This document shows, in pieces, positions 23,600 through 35,685 of a stretch of 64,000 bases of DNA. This DNA is from Antedon bifida (taxonomy: Eukaryota > Echinodermata > Crinoidea > Comatulida > Antedonidae), in contig OY727096.1 in assembly GCA_963402885.1 (NCBI GenBank), positions 29,245,820 through 29,309,819 on the forward strand, in the 5' to 3' direction. Both the position numbers and the translations under genes were made by a program. The notes under the pieces are model-generated. The model saw only the letters and a list, made by a program, of their open reading frames with translations, ran no database searches and was not told the DNA's origin. Within the stretch, counting starts at the first letter, position 1, and each line of letters opens with the position of its first letter.

Positions 23600-25090
23600 A
23601 ATGTTTGCAAAAATGGCCTCTAAACCTAACGATGGACTGATATCATTTTGTTAGTATGTTCCTGTATTGTTTTTTATTTTCTGTATTTTTATTTTCTACC
23701 CTAAAAACTTTACCACCACGATTGTTAGAAATAAACAACATGTAGGAACAAGAAGACGACAGCTACACTATGCCTCAACATACACAACATAACATATAGA
23801 TACGATCCACACAACGACTTGTCGACCCTTTACGAGCAGTTACAAACTATAAGACAATATGTGTTAAGATAAGATAACTCTATTCGTCCACCGAAAATCA
23901 TGATGCTTATCTCACAGAAGAAAGTTAAAACACAAGATAAAATTCTATCCATTAACCATAATTTATATAACTATAATCAACAAACATAGAGTACGTAGTA
24001 GTAACACTTTTTCAGAAAACTTTCTTTCTTTACATGTCATCGCATTACTGGAGGTACTCTTCTTCTTTATTTCATCAAAAAATACAAATGCTAATTTTTT
24101 CAATGGCTATCTATTGTTCTACAGGTATTGAGATTTAACTTTCTGTAAGTTAAACTTAACCTAATCTAATTTTAACACAATTTTTAACACTGTAGGTTAT
24201 GGTATACCAACGAGGCACATACGTTGTACAAACACAACCGAATTTATATAACCGAATTTATATAATCTCATATATTAAAAAAAGTTAATAACCTAACCTT
24301 TCAAGAAAATGTAGTTTAGAGTTCATTTTTTTATGAGTTTTTCAGTTACGTAAACAAACTTCCATCTGCAGTATTACGATATAGGAAATTGTTTTTTAAT
24401 TGCATCGAATTTTTATATTGATATGGATAATAACAAACATTGATGGCTTTTTTTAATCGCGTGTTGTTTGTCCGTTCATTCCATATTAAAGATGTTTAAT
24501 GTTCTCGTGTCATCTAAAAATTTAAATTATTGATGTAGCACTTACTAACCTTTTAGCCACGGAAGATTAATTTAAGGGAATTTTGAAAAGTGGTGTTTCT
24601 GTCAGCAATTTTGTCAGCGAACTTTGAAATAGACGTCTGGGTGCCTGATAATTAAAAATCTCATATTTTACAATTGTTTCGAAATGTTTTCTATACTTTT
24701 ATTATGATTATTAACACCGGGCCGGAACCTTCTAAATCCGATATTACTGTTCTTAGCAGTGTTTTTTTTAACTTAACTTAACTATTGCACAGAAAACACC
24801 TGAAAATGGACTTCCCTGACAACAACACTCATCCAAATAATCATCTAATCATTGCATTTGGTATTTTGCACCCGATTCTGTAGCTGTAATGAGATAATAT
24901 CTAAACGACTATCGCAAGTCAGTTTCAAACCTGTATTGTCTATTAGGCCTAGTACTTTTAATACATGTTATGCTAAAACTGCAGTTTTTCTCTCTGCATA
25001 AGCTATATAGTTTTTCTAACTGACTTGTGGTAATGCTGGAACCAAATATTTTTGAAATAGTCGAATAATATCAGACTAATTTAAGATTTA
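23600..25090. other. Intergenic stretch, no gene seen
   Basis: AT-rich sequence without a credible reading frame. Only short homopolymer runs and a direct repeat of CCGAATTTATATAA (near 24238 and 24252) were noticed. Confidence 0.35.
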
Positions 25091-25111
25091 CATATTTTTA
25101 TTCGGTGTTTA

Positions 25112-25360
25112 GAGTTGGATAGCCGAGTGGTTAGGACACTTGACTGTCATACAGATAGACCCGGGTTCAATTCCCGACAACTCCCAGTCCACTCAGCTGT
25201 AATTGAGTACCTAGTTGAAAATACTAGGGAGAAAAAAGGCAGCGTGGAAAGGAACTGGCCACCCTACCACATAATGCCGAGGCTTAGTACAATGAGCTCC
25301 TAACAGCTCATTCCCCACGTTCAGAATGAACACGGGACTCACCAGGAGATTCGGTGTCAT
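25112..25360 (+). mobile_element. tRNA-derived SINE
   Basis: The first 72 nt look like a degenerate tRNA. GAGTTG can pair with CAACTC at the end, an A box (TAGCCGAGTGGTTAGG) and a B box (GGGTTCAATTCCC) are well formed, and the anticodon loop CTGTCAT would read GTC (Asp type). Downstream is a conserved-looking body with GGCAGCGTGGAAAGGAACTG, CCACATAATGCCG and an inverted pair ATGAGCTCCTAACAGCTCAT. The anticodon stem is poorly paired and a body follows, so this is a SINE and not a functional tRNA gene. A 62-codon frame over it is incidental. Confidence 0.75.
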
Positions 25361-25663
25361 TTTTTACTTTCGTGGGTATAGTATAATATTTTCATAGCTA
25401 ATTAAAATAAACTATTATTGTTTGATTACCTAACGCAACAGGTGCGTGTCTGCATTATTTTAAACTGAAATACCCTTTACATTATATTAAACAAATATAT
25501 GAGAGTATCAAGATTCGTATTAATATTGCAAATATATGCAATATTTTACAAAACGTCACAAATTGTAGGGAAGGTGTCTTTAAGATAAAAAAAACCCAGA
25601 TATAATGATAATCACCTAAAATCATTAAAATGTAATTGAAAACGATGTCCAATTAGCGTCATA

Positions 25664-25972
25664 ATGTACAAAGATTTCCCGGGAGATACAGCCAACATTT
25701 TCTTTTTCAAAATGAAATCTCTGAATGAATATATTTGTTATGGTTCAATAAAAAACATTGCTTTATCTAAAACTGTTATGTTTGTAACAATTGCATGGTG
25801 TGTATGTTATTGTCTTGAAATTATAGTGTTTGAAGGTTTCCATGGCGAAATAAATAATACGTTGATATATATTTTGCGGTACATTACGTACGTATTACAT
25901 AACGTATACATAAGAACTGTTGAGTTTATCGATGTTTCGATCAATATATACTTCGATCGTCCTCAGGAGTGA
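25664..25972 (+). pseudogene. Possible degenerate GPCR TM6-TM7 fragment
   Basis: The 102-codon frame contains two hydrophobic stretches. The first, SKTVMFVTIAWCVCYCLEII, resembles a class A TM6 with a Trp and Cys where CWxP is expected. The second, ILRYITYVLHNVYIRTVEF, could be a TM7 in which NPxxY has decayed to His-Asn-Val-Tyr. No other transmembrane segments are found nearby. This is a weak visual resemblance only; the frame could be random. Confidence 0.2.
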
Positions 25973-26257
25973 GAAATTGAGAAAGTTCAGGAAACTGGAG
26001 AAAATAAAATTGGATGTCTAGGTTTGATAGGTAAAACAATAGCAAGATGGGAGTGATCACCCGATTCTGTGGCTGTAAGTACACTCAGTGTGGAAGACTG
26101 TCGACAGTTTACTAGAGACCTATCTGACTGTATTAAGTACTTTTAATACACGATATCGCTGTCATTAGATCTCGGGTGGAGTGATTGAAACTATAGAAGA
26201 GCATTGTTTATGAGAGGTGTGAAGAAGTGAAACAAACTAAAAACAATAGCATTGTCT

Positions 26258-26381
26258 GAACAAGGCATTATACATGGCTGCAGTCGCGTGCTAAAATTTG
26301 AGTTAGTGTTTACCGACCGACCGACCGAACAACCGACCGACCGACATAGTGAGCTGTAGAGTCACGTTTGCACGCGACTAA
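26258..26381 (-). repeat. Copy of the AGTCGCGTG/GGTC-core MITE (inverted)
   Basis: It reads GGCTGCAGTCGCGTGC, then GTTAGTGTTTACCGACCGAC and further CCGA repeats, and ends TTGCACGCGACT. The flanking AACAAGGC...ACATGGCTGCAG is shared with the other copies. Confidence 0.7.
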
Positions 26382-26399
26382 AAAGGTTGTGAAGAAAAC

Positions 26400-27940
26400 T
26401 GGCCAAAGACTACGGCATGGTTTAATGTCGATGTCGATTCTTTGTAAATAAAGATAGCCAAATTTAAAAAAAATAAATAACTAAAAATATCGTTCATCAA
26501 GACATTATGTAATCATTTTATCAAAGATTGCAGTTACCACAGGGTTGCTTTCATGTTTGCGGTCATTGGTTGGCCTTACAATGGAATTACTGATATTATT
26601 ATTGTTTTGGATCAAATAAATGTTCTTCTTGATTCTTGATTCTTTTACAAAAATACTAATTTTTATATCTGTGGAAATAAAATAACATAATCATGTAATG
26701 AGAAAAAAAAAATTAGGTAGGATTATGGTAACGAAGGCAACTATCTTAAATAATAAATCATCTCGGAACTCTTCAATCGTCAGTGGAAGTACGAATATAA
26801 AAACAACTTAAAAAGTGTAATAAAAAAAAAATAATGAGTGCTTTGTACTTTTAATATGGAGAATATTTTCATTTGTTGAAAGCCTGACTGTTTTATTAAC
26901 AAGGCGTATCTAGGTAAAAAGAACAGTCAATCTTTCAACTCATTACATTCTCATTATTGAACTCATAAACATTATTATTACGTTGTGCAATTGTATTGCA
27001 AAGGAGAGTAATCTTTAATTACACTCCTTTAATCAGTAATTATTATTTCCCATTATTTTATCAATATGCATTACTAATCTGTCTAATCTCTCAACAGCCC
27101 AGTGATTTATAATCCGAATTAGCGACTGAATTTGATAATCTGATTTAATCCACACTCGAAACACCGATCCATTGATTCACCCGTAAAAAATGTTCTAAAC
27201 ACGACATTTTTATATATCTAAGTACATGGGTAATGGTATTGTTCTAATTTAGTTTGGGTTCATATGGGCATTATATGACTAGGCATGTGAAATGATAGAA
27301 AATCAAATGGTTTGGATGACATTGTTTAATCTGTTGCATTAATAATACTAAATCCGATAAGTCATACAATGAAAGATAGGTATAATGGAGTTCAGTTGTA
27401 ATTGCAGTTACACAAGTAGCATGTACCTTTAGACCAAACGAGTTTGTTTTTATTACAATTTGCTTTTGTTTGTGTTTTCTTATATAAATTGTGTAAGGTA
27501 ATCTTATTTCATGTTATGTAATTAATAAAACTATAGAAGTATGTTTTAAGAAAAAAAACTAGAATGTATAGAAATGGGAAAAAATAGAAACAGATGGGAA
27601 TAAAAACAAGTGACGAGGTATCACATGTTATTACATATAAAGACATGTAGGCCTATACGAAATATTTATGAGAGAACGATGAATATTTTTTTGCTCCCGC
27701 GAAATGCAAAAAAAAAAAATAAACAAATAAAAAATGTATGATTAAGAATGAAAGAAAAATCATTTTCTCATAAGAATGATTGAAAATAAATGTGTTCTTT
27801 GATTGATTGATTGACTGGTCATTAAAAAACAATTCATAGCGAAATTATACAGTAAATTTGAATAATGTTCATAAAAAAATAAAATTCAGCCTACATTCAG
27901 CATATTGTTTTGTTTTTACAGTACTAGTTTGCTACATTAA
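26400..27940. other. Intergenic stretch, no gene seen
   Basis: It contains TTCTTGATTCTTGATTC near 26618 and several A runs. No coding frame or structured repeat was recognised. Confidence 0.35.
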
Positions 27941-27944
27941 ATAC

Positions 27945-28240
27945 AACAACAATAATCATAATTGTTTTTGTATAGCGCCTAACCATGATAAATTCCCTAA
28001 AGGGCTAAAGACTTGAGCCAGGTAGAAATCATATAATCCATATGTTATGCGAAAGAGATGGGTTTTCAGCAACTGTTTGAAGATGTCAATAGAGTTGGCA
28101 TTCTTCTTGATTGATTGTGGAAGAGTATTCCAAAAAGGACGGAGCTGTGCAAGAGAATGACCGGTCAGAAAATATATGTAGGCCTACGTGTTCTTGGTTG
28201 GAATAGTCGAGGCCACAGACCGAGTCGTATTGTTTGAAAT
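27945..28240. repeat. Dispersed repeat, LINE-tail-like (TTGTATAGCGCCTAACCATG)
   Basis: It begins with ACAACAACAATAATCATAAT and TTTTTGTATAGCGCCTAACC, then ATGATAAATTCCCTAAAGGG, and continues with TTGATTGATTGTGGAAGAGT and ACCGGTCAGAAAATAT. A truncated relative (TTTTTTGTATAGAGCCTAACCA) lies at 62588. The TATAGCGCC(T/A) start recalls 3' tails of LINEs such as the one at 5098-5320. Assignment to a LINE or SINE is an inference. Confidence 0.45.
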
Positions 28241-28850
28241 TTTAAAAGTGAACTAAATAGTACCAATTACAGAAGTCACGTAAGCTTCAAGAGTTCAATG
28301 TGTTCTTGATGATATTCATTAAACTATCGTACCATGTTGAGTAATTATTGTGTTATCAATAGGCCTACATAATAAAAAATGTTTTTTTTTGTTTTAAAGA
28401 TACATTTTAAAAGGTGGGCGAACAACCTCAAAAGCGCCTCAAATCAACTTTTGCAATATTTGTTTAACGGTAAAAAATACAGAAATACATTAAACTATAT
28501 TGGTATTTTCTTAATAAATATGTTATTGGAGTAAATTATCATATTGTAGTATACCATCCTTTTGTTATTCACATTATCAGTACAGTTGATAAAATGCTGG
28601 TAGGGATATTAGCATTTCAATATAATAGTTTCTGTTTACAACAATAACTTTACTAATTTTGAAAGGAAAGTTCGCGTGCAATAAAACAGTTCAATAAATA
28701 TTTATGATACTACATCATGTTTTGGAATCCTGTCGTACTAAAGCAGAAAGGTCTACCATAAAGGATGTGCATGCACTTAGTATGTACACAAGGTGTTTGA
28801 TTAGAACACTCTTTAAAGACATTTTATCGATTCTCCTTAATTTCTTTGAA
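28240..28850. other. Upstream region of the second GPCR gene
   Basis: No gene or clear repeat is seen. CTCCTTAATTTCTTTGAAG just before 28853 is a plausible splice acceptor directly upstream of the receptor start codon, suggesting that an untranslated exon lies further 5'. Confidence 0.3.
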
Positions 28851-28858
28851 GATTATCA

Positions 28859-29854
28859 ATGGAGCACTTGATTGATGACAGGTACAATGAAGAGGTATTT
28901 CTAAACACGGGAAAAACATACAGCGAACCTGATTTAGTAGTCCTCTTTAGGATATGCCTGGCAGTCTGTGGTATCACGTTCAACCTCCTTTTACTGGTCT
29001 TGTTCCTGAGACGTCGCGTGATAGACGGAAAACCTACATCCGTATATTGTCTCCTAGAAAGTTTGACATTTTCGAATCTGGTCTCGTCTGTTGGTATCAT
29101 TCCATTTCCTGCAGTGAGTGACGTACCGGATGATACCATGGGCTCCATCTACTGTTTACTTGTGTTTTATCCGATGTTGTTTTGGATTGGTAACATCGCA
29201 GGCATACTTTCATTGCTTTTCATAACTCTAGATCGTTATGTACACGTGGTACATCCAAGGTGTCATCGAAAACACATCGAAAGAAATCACAATCTAAGTA
29301 CACTCGTTACTTTGTGTATATGGATAATAGCAATTTTCATAAACTTTTCCGGAATATTAGTAGTTTCAACAACTGAAAATGACGAATGTACTGTTAAGTG
29401 GGTGACGATTAACCAGTTTCAAGCATTTAGTATTTTCATATTTGTCATTTTATACGCCGTACCAACTTTCTTTCACGTGATGGCGTACTGTCATATCCGC
29501 TATAAAATTAAAAGGAGCAATACGTATGCTATCGATGTCATTTTATCACAGCAATACCCACGATTTGACAGATGTTCTTCAATATCAAATGATATAATTA
29601 GTTTCTTTATATTGTCATTACTATTTGTGGTTTTTTGGGGTCAAGATCATCTTTTCTTCTTGTTGCTCAATCTCAAAGTCATATCGACGTCATTACTGCT
29701 GTCAAATTATCGCCACGTTGTTACACTTGTTGCGTACAGTTTGGCAGTCGTCAATCCGATATTGGTGATGCAAAGTAATCGTCATATTAAACGCACGGCT
29801 TTAAATTGCCGACGGGGTGTAGAGGGCGAAGACTCGACTAACGACGCGATGTGA
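28859..29854 (+). CDS. Divergent class A GPCR, paralogue of the 3250-4320 receptor
   Basis: This is an intact 331-residue single-exon frame with seven hydrophobic segments. DRY (125-127) at the end of TM3, Cys99 and Cys177 for the extracellular disulfide, and Asn42 in TM1 are kept. Several class A switches are changed. The TM2 Asp is Asn73, the Gly before Asn42 is Phe, CWxP in TM6 reads FWGQ (259-262), and NPxxY reads NPILV (299-303) without the Tyr. It aligns with the first receptor around the TM3-DRY segment, Lys180-Trp181 and the end of TM6 (GQDHLFFLLLNL against TPDQVLHFAYIL), so the two are paralogues. The open frame argues that it is used. The changes suggest altered sodium binding or biased or constitutive signalling. 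The ligand is unknown. Confidence 0.88.
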   Translation: MEHLIDDRYNEEVFLNTGKTYSEPDLVVLFRICLAVCGITFNLLLLVLFLRRRVIDGKPTSVYCLLESLTFSNLVSSVGIIPFPAVSDVPDDTMGSIYCLLVFYPMLFWIGNIAGILSLLFITLDRYVHVVHPRCHRKHIERNHNLSTLVTLCIWIIAIFINFSGILVVSTTENDECTVKWVTINQFQAFSIFIFVILYAVPTFFHVMAYCHIRYKIKRSNTYAIDVILSQQYPRFDRCSSISNDIISFFILSLLFVVFWGQDHLFFLLLNLKVISTSLLLSNYRHVVTLVAYSLAVVNPILVMQSNRHIKRTALNCRRGVEGEDSTNDAM

Positions 29855-29928
29855 ATTTGTTCATGACGCCCAGTCGACAAAACTATACACATCGCCATCG
29901 CGACACAACTTTTTCATCGCCAGATGAC

Positions 29929-29934
29929 AATAAA
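29929..29934 (+). promoter_or_regulatory. Candidate polyadenylation signal for the second GPCR gene
   Basis: AATAAA 75 nt after the stop codon, in ATGACAATAAATCATG. Confidence 0.45.
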
Positions 29935-29939
29935 TCATG

Positions 29940-30660
29940 TTTTGTTGGAGCATTTGTGATAGGAATCGAAACATAATATACAAATTATAGCCCAAAGAGG
30001 TTTACACACAATCTATTTCGGGCGGCATCTAGCGAACTAAAACTATAATAATCGTTTCTAATTATAAATTTTATTTAGACTGATAAAAGTTAACAGGAAT
30101 TTAGACCTATATAAAAAACACATTGCCTATTATACAGTAAGTAGTTGAATATGTATATTATGTAATTGCTTATTCATATTTTGTGTACACTGAAATAACA
30201 ATTGTATTTCCCCTATTTGCCTTACTATTTAAAATAAGTTTTATATGTATAAATGGAATCACTTTTTTTTCCTTGAGGGACAACGATATTATCAAAATAG
30301 TAAATTTAATTTACGTTTACGTATTTTAATGATAAAATAAATAAGATTAATGATGCTATTGTGACATATAGTATAGTTAAATCGTATGACATTGTTTTTT
30401 CTCATTAAAATAAGTTTATTTGAACTATATCTTCGTGTCATGGCTAGATACTACTATACCTAGTATTTCAAATTACATGTAACTATGAATTGTGGCTACT
30501 ATCGCTGCTATCCTAGTCGCACTCAATTACAGTAAGTTAGTTTAGTTAGTATAACAGCAGTATTTGTCGGTTAATGGGCAACACTTCACACACGATCACT
30601 TTTTCTGACAATTATTGGCGACATTGATTATTAATGTATGACGTAAGACAGATGCTAAGA
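29940..30660. other. Intergenic stretch, no gene seen
   Basis: AT-rich sequence with no recognised coding frame or repeat. Confidence 0.35.
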
Positions 30661-30671
30661 AGTAAAGGTTT

Positions 30672-30793
30672 TTACTAGGACGCAACGCAAGGACCAATGG
30701 CAAGCGACAGTTTATATAGTTCATCAATTGTGATTGGTCAATTTGTTTGCATTGCACTTACGTCACCGTGTTGCGTTTTAGTGGGAACCAAGT
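30672..30793. repeat. Copy of the GGTTCCC...GACGCAAC MITE family
   Basis: The left end is ACTAGGACGCAACGCAAGGACC and the right end GTGTTGCGTTTTAGTGGGAA. The internal GGCAAGCGACAGTTTATATA and TTGTGATTGGTCAATTTG are inverted relative to each other. This is the clearest complete copy of the family. Confidence 0.65.
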
Positions 30794-31111
30794 TGATATT
30801 ACTATCAAAAATAAATATGGTTTTTTTTCTATCAACATTTCATATTTTCTGATGCCCACCGTAAACAAAATGATCAAGAAACGAAATATTGACAATTTCT
30901 GGCTCGGAACTATCGCTTGCATTTGGCTTCGGTACTAAAAATGTTAAAAGTAACAATTTAGAATTTAGCATAGTTTTCTTTATTCTGCAAAAGTTTGATA
31001 AATTCTTACATGTTTCGATACCTTGGGTTTGATCCTGCTTTAAAATGTAGCAATAATGTCTTTCATAATTATTGCGCATGCGTTGCCAATAACAAAGCAT
31101 GCCGAAATATA

Positions 31112-31273
31112 AAGCCGATCTTCCACTAGGCGAATTTGTTCGCGCGAATCGAAAGCGCCAGCTTGTACGCATGCGTATTCATGTTTACATCTTCCAAATC
31201 CTTCTCTACGCATGCGTATTAGCTAACGCCTTCGATTCGCGCGAACAAATTCGCCTAGTGGAAAATCGGCTTA
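31112..31273. repeat. Inverted-repeat MITE with near-perfect ~35-bp ends
   Basis: The left end runs GCCGATCTTCCACTAGGCGA then ATTTGTTCGCGCGAATCG. The right end is its reverse complement (CGATTCGCGCGAACAAATT then CGCCTAGTGGAAAATCGGC) with one or two differences. The interior is about 80 bp. Similarity of the ends indicates a young insertion. Degenerate copies lie at 22347-22562 and 60625-60935. Confidence 0.8.
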
Positions 31274-31299
31274 ACGTTAAAGTTAAGGTTTACGCTTTG

Positions 31300-32195
31300 C
31301 GCGGGAAACACCCGAATTGAATATTTGTATTCGTTGAATGGAGGAGAAGTTTGGAAGCGTAGTTTTCCTATTCAACTTTACTTCGTCTCGTTGAATATAA
31401 TCTTTCAACTCATTATAATATTCTCCACATTGAACTCACAAACATTCATTATTTGTATTATATAAAAGTTTTTGTATGATTAGTAAAATATATAAAAATC
31501 ATTGCTGTCATTAAAGATATTACGGATGAGTTTTTCTTGATAATGATCGATATTTTTAGGCTAATGGTTTATATTGAAATGATAAGGAGTTGTTAAAAAT
31601 GTGATGTCACTGAGGTTAGTTCATTTTCATCACTCATTTCCTAACTATATAGTTTAAATTTTCGCTCATTAACGAATAAAATCCAAATATAATGACTTGT
31701 TTTTATATCTTTATAGATGGTTCTAGATTAAAAAGTAAAAATAGCACAACATTGATGATCGGCAAACATATATCGCTTTTTATACAATAAACGGTAAATG
31801 ATCGTTATGAACACGCACGTTCCTTAATTAAAATATCTACTTTGAAATAGTGCATTAAGATACGCTGCTCTATACAAAATATTTTCTTATTACCCTCATT
31901 GTCATGTTATTGTTATACATTATAAATCGAAATACCAGTAAAAGGAACAACAAGAGCTAAATAATGTTTTGGATAGGTTTACAAGGTATGATTGTACGTG
32001 TTACTTGTTTATAACACACAGGCCTAAGTATAATTTGCCGTTTTATTTCGTATCACCTGGCATTCGTAATTTCGTTTATTTTTAACGGTTAATGTAATGT
32101 AGTACTAATCAACGGGACAATTATAGGTGTAATCAAAAACAAACAAATGAATGTCTGTCTCATTGAATGGGATGAATATTTAACGATTTTAATCG
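31300..32195. other. Intergenic stretch, no gene seen
   Basis: AT-rich sequence with no recognised feature. Confidence 0.35.
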
Positions 32196-32199
32196 ACTG

Positions 32200-32690
32200 G
32201 ATTCTATACATCCGGAGAGGATCTCTAAACACCCAGAGAAGATCCCTACACTCGGAGAAGATCCCTGTACGCCCGGAGAAAATCCCTAAACACTCGGAGA
32301 AGATCACATACACCCGAAGAGGATCCCTATAAAAGCGGAGAAAAAGGACACCCAGATAAAATCCATAACACCCAGAAAGGATCCCTTACACCCGGAGAGC
32401 ATTCATTATACACCCAGAGAGGACCCCTACACTCGGAGAAGATCCCTTTACACACGGAGAAGACCCATATACACTCGGAGAAGATCACATACACCCAAAA
32501 AGGATCCTATAAAAGCTGAGAAAAGGGACATCTGGATAAGATCCATAACACCCGGAGAGGATCCCTTACATCCAGAGAGCATTCATTATACACCCGAAGA
32601 GGATCCATATACACCCGGAAAGAATCCATGCACACTCGGAAAAGATCTCTTTACACCCGAAATGGATCCCTATAACCCGGATTGCATCGT
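32200..32690. repeat. 18-21-bp minisatellite with higher-order repeats
   Basis: About two dozen units of the type ACACCCGGAGAGGATCCCTA are joined head to tail. A block including GAAGATCACATACACC, AAAGC(G/T)GAGAAAA and GAGCATTCATTATACACC recurs about 181 bp apart (32301 and 32482), showing amplification of multi-unit blocks. Many units contain GGATCC. Short frames on both strands across it have no value. Confidence 0.85.
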
Positions 32691-32699
32691 ACCGTATGT

Positions 32700-33400
32700 T
32701 ATTATGAGATGTATTAGGAGTACCAACTTCTTATCATCAGAAAGATTCATCAAAAAGCTGTTCGCGAAGATCGACGAAATCATCCGTCCTATTAAGTACT
32801 AATATTTAAGAGTATCCATTCACTTAAAATTCGTTCTATTTTAATTAATTTTCCAATAGTAATGGTACATTAACAAATCAAGATCAATTTCGTTATTCAT
32901 TTCCTACTTTTAATATCTGATAATCATAAAGCACTATAAATTAATTCAAACGTAATGTTTATTTCTCAACTAATATGTCACATAATCCTCGTTTTTATTA
33001 CACATATTATTTTAAAGATGCAAAATGTAAAATCTGTGAATCTTCTACCAAAATAAAATTGAAGGCCAGGTAAAGGCAAAACATTTTTGTTGATCATGCA
33101 TTCCAATAATTATCGATTTATTTCCCTTACTTTTTTTTTTCTGTTACACTACTTTATAGTAGTACTTTCTATCTATGTAAGTTTTATAATATAGCCCCCT
33201 AACAATACTAGCATTATTAATTAAAAAGAAAAGTTTTAAGTTGACGTTTTAATAATTTCTATAGGCGGATTGTTGTTTTTAACTTATTGAAACAAGTGTG
33301 AATCATGTTTAAAGATATCTTCTTCAGAATGACAGTAATATACTTAGCAAAAGGTTCTGTATGACTTTCAAGTGTGAATGTGGCTTATGTGTGCATAGTT
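32700..33400. other. Intergenic stretch, no gene seen
   Basis: AT-rich unique sequence; nothing recognised. Confidence 0.35.
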
Positions 33401-33404
33401 TTAG

Positions 33405-33535
33405 GAAGGTAGATGTGCCCATATATGGACATGATGATGCCATATCACTACCATATTTGGGCATATCACTACTCTATTTGGGAACATCGCATTTTTTTTG
33501 TCAAACTAGTTTGATAGTGTAGATAGAGCTTTAGA
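33405..33535. repeat. Relative of the 2348-2464 MITE
   Basis: It contains GATGTGCCCATATATGG, a repeated CATATTTGGGCATATCAC-like block and the end TTTTTTGTCAAACTAGTTTG followed by ATAGTGTAGATAGAGC. The right part matches the complement of the left part of the 2348 element. Confidence 0.55.
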
Positions 33536-33539
33536 ATCG

Positions 33540-35640
33540 GTGATTTTCAATGAAGCGTGTTTTTTTTAGATCAATGTATAATTCTGTCCAACCAAAAGGA
33601 CGATTGGCTAAACACTTCGCAGTTATATAATATTCTCCTCGATAACGAGTTAACGCTTTTAGTTTTCGTTTTCAGTTGTTTTCATAATTCTCATACACAG
33701 AATCGCGTTCATTTATTTTTATAAGAATTATTAATACAGAAAACTGTTTTTTGTATATGACTATAAAAACATAGAAAGTAATTAAAAAAACAATTCCTAA
33801 TTTTTCTTTTGTTAAATAATCCTGTGGTTGTGTTCTTGCAAATGTGATCGTTATGTGCTCCGATAAAAAAAACACTTTACTGGATTTAAATGCCCTATTA
33901 GGCTGATATCAATACAATGTGTATTATAATTTATATCGTTAATTAAGATTTATTTATTTGTATCGTATAAAAAACAGATTTATCATCATACTGTTCGTTG
34001 ATACATTTAGTTTTGGTAAAAATAAACGTTTACGGCAGTTCTGTAACAAAGTACTTGTTAATTTTACTTCGCCTATATTATTACTGTAGGCGCCTAGAAT
34101 CTCTATTAACAGGACAACTTCGGAACCCAGCAAATTAGTACCACCTCAGAATGACCCATACATAGGTCACATTTTCTGAACACAATGTTACCCAGCTATT
34201 TTTATAATATTAACTTGTCATTAATCTCGCCACAAGATTTTTCATATTTTGGGATTCTGCGCGCCTTCGTCTATTATTTTTCATCTCAATTTTTCATTAT
34301 TGGGTTGTTTTTACTATAAATAATCGTTATTTGTATATATGTCAAACTCCGAGCAGCGCCTTTTATGCGTGGAGCCTATCCATTGAATGTTGTGTACAAA
34401 TCGAAATAAGTGATTAACTGAATAAATAATAGTACGATGCTAATTTAACAATTTAACGTTTATACTTCCCTCGTTCATTTCATGGGAAAGTCTCCCATCA
34501 AGGAGTGACCCAATGAGGAGTTCTACTTTGGTCACGGATGCAAAACATACACAGTTTTTGTTTCACAACACGCCGTAATATTCAATTAAGCCGCTGCTAG
34601 CTTCAATTTTGGCCACGAAATAGAACGAACAATTTTAGACAGCGTTGGCTTCGCATGGCACAGAATTTGACATAACTTTTACAAACAACTTCTGTGTAAT
34701 AAAACCATTAAATGGAACTGTTACCATGTAATAGAACTAATATACTAACATTTGATACGGAATTAACCAATCAAATGGCTAGGATACATTCAGGAATTGT
34801 ATATCAAATATAGAATTTGTAGAGTTAACAACGAATAGCGGCGGCACGTGCTTATTTTTCTTCAGGCGACCTACCTCTCGACTTTTGTATCGGTGATTTT
34901 AAAGATTGAAAGCCACGGATGTCAAATGAGATCAAAACCAGAACATCCATCGTTTTATATGTCATTCTGGACGCGTTAAATATAATTTTATCATTCCTAA
35001 TAAAACTGGAACTATGACTACAATGGAATTACCAAGAAGAAGCAATTGCGACATCAGATCATGTGATCAAACGAACGACATTAAAATGCACTTAAGACTT
35101 ATCAGCTATGAGTTTCAATAAATAAATGCCATATGTGGATATCTTTTGAGCAATCAAGCTTTCGGAACGATATAAAACTGATACAGTACTTAACAAAAAC
35201 GAACTACATTATTTTAATGTTCAACTCGGCCTAAAATTATCGAAACATTTTAAGATATTTGTTTCAAAATCGTACACAATTTCATCTTTCATTAGACAAA
35301 TTTAAAATAATTTGAATACGTGTTAGATAGACAATTACATGAACCATTAATCTAGAGAAGATAATTGTAAGTATCAACTTTGCTGTGAAAGTAATATTTA
35401 TAATATTCAATAGACGAAAATGGCGAAAAGACGTCTAGTACGGACATGTATTGGGAATATAATCATAATAAACTATTGGGGGCGCTACTTGTCTTATACA
35501 CATACACAGGGTCTAATGTTTATTTAATATTTCGTGGCGTATATTTGTAACAATTTTAAACGAAAGTTACATTCAAAAAGTATTTACTACGGTACTGGAA
35601 GATTTAGATTCTGAGAAGAGAAGAAGAAACAATGGAAAAT
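33540..35640. other. Intergenic stretch, no gene seen
   Basis: AT-rich sequence. No reading frame above noise and no repeat recognised. Confidence 0.35.
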
Positions 35641-35685
35641 CGGAATATGACCTAGGCCCAGTATGTGCGATGTTGGCTCTGCTCA

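Noticed and set aside
25112-25183. Functional tRNA-Asp gene
   Set aside because: Good A and B boxes but a poorly paired anticodon stem and a SINE body directly downstream.
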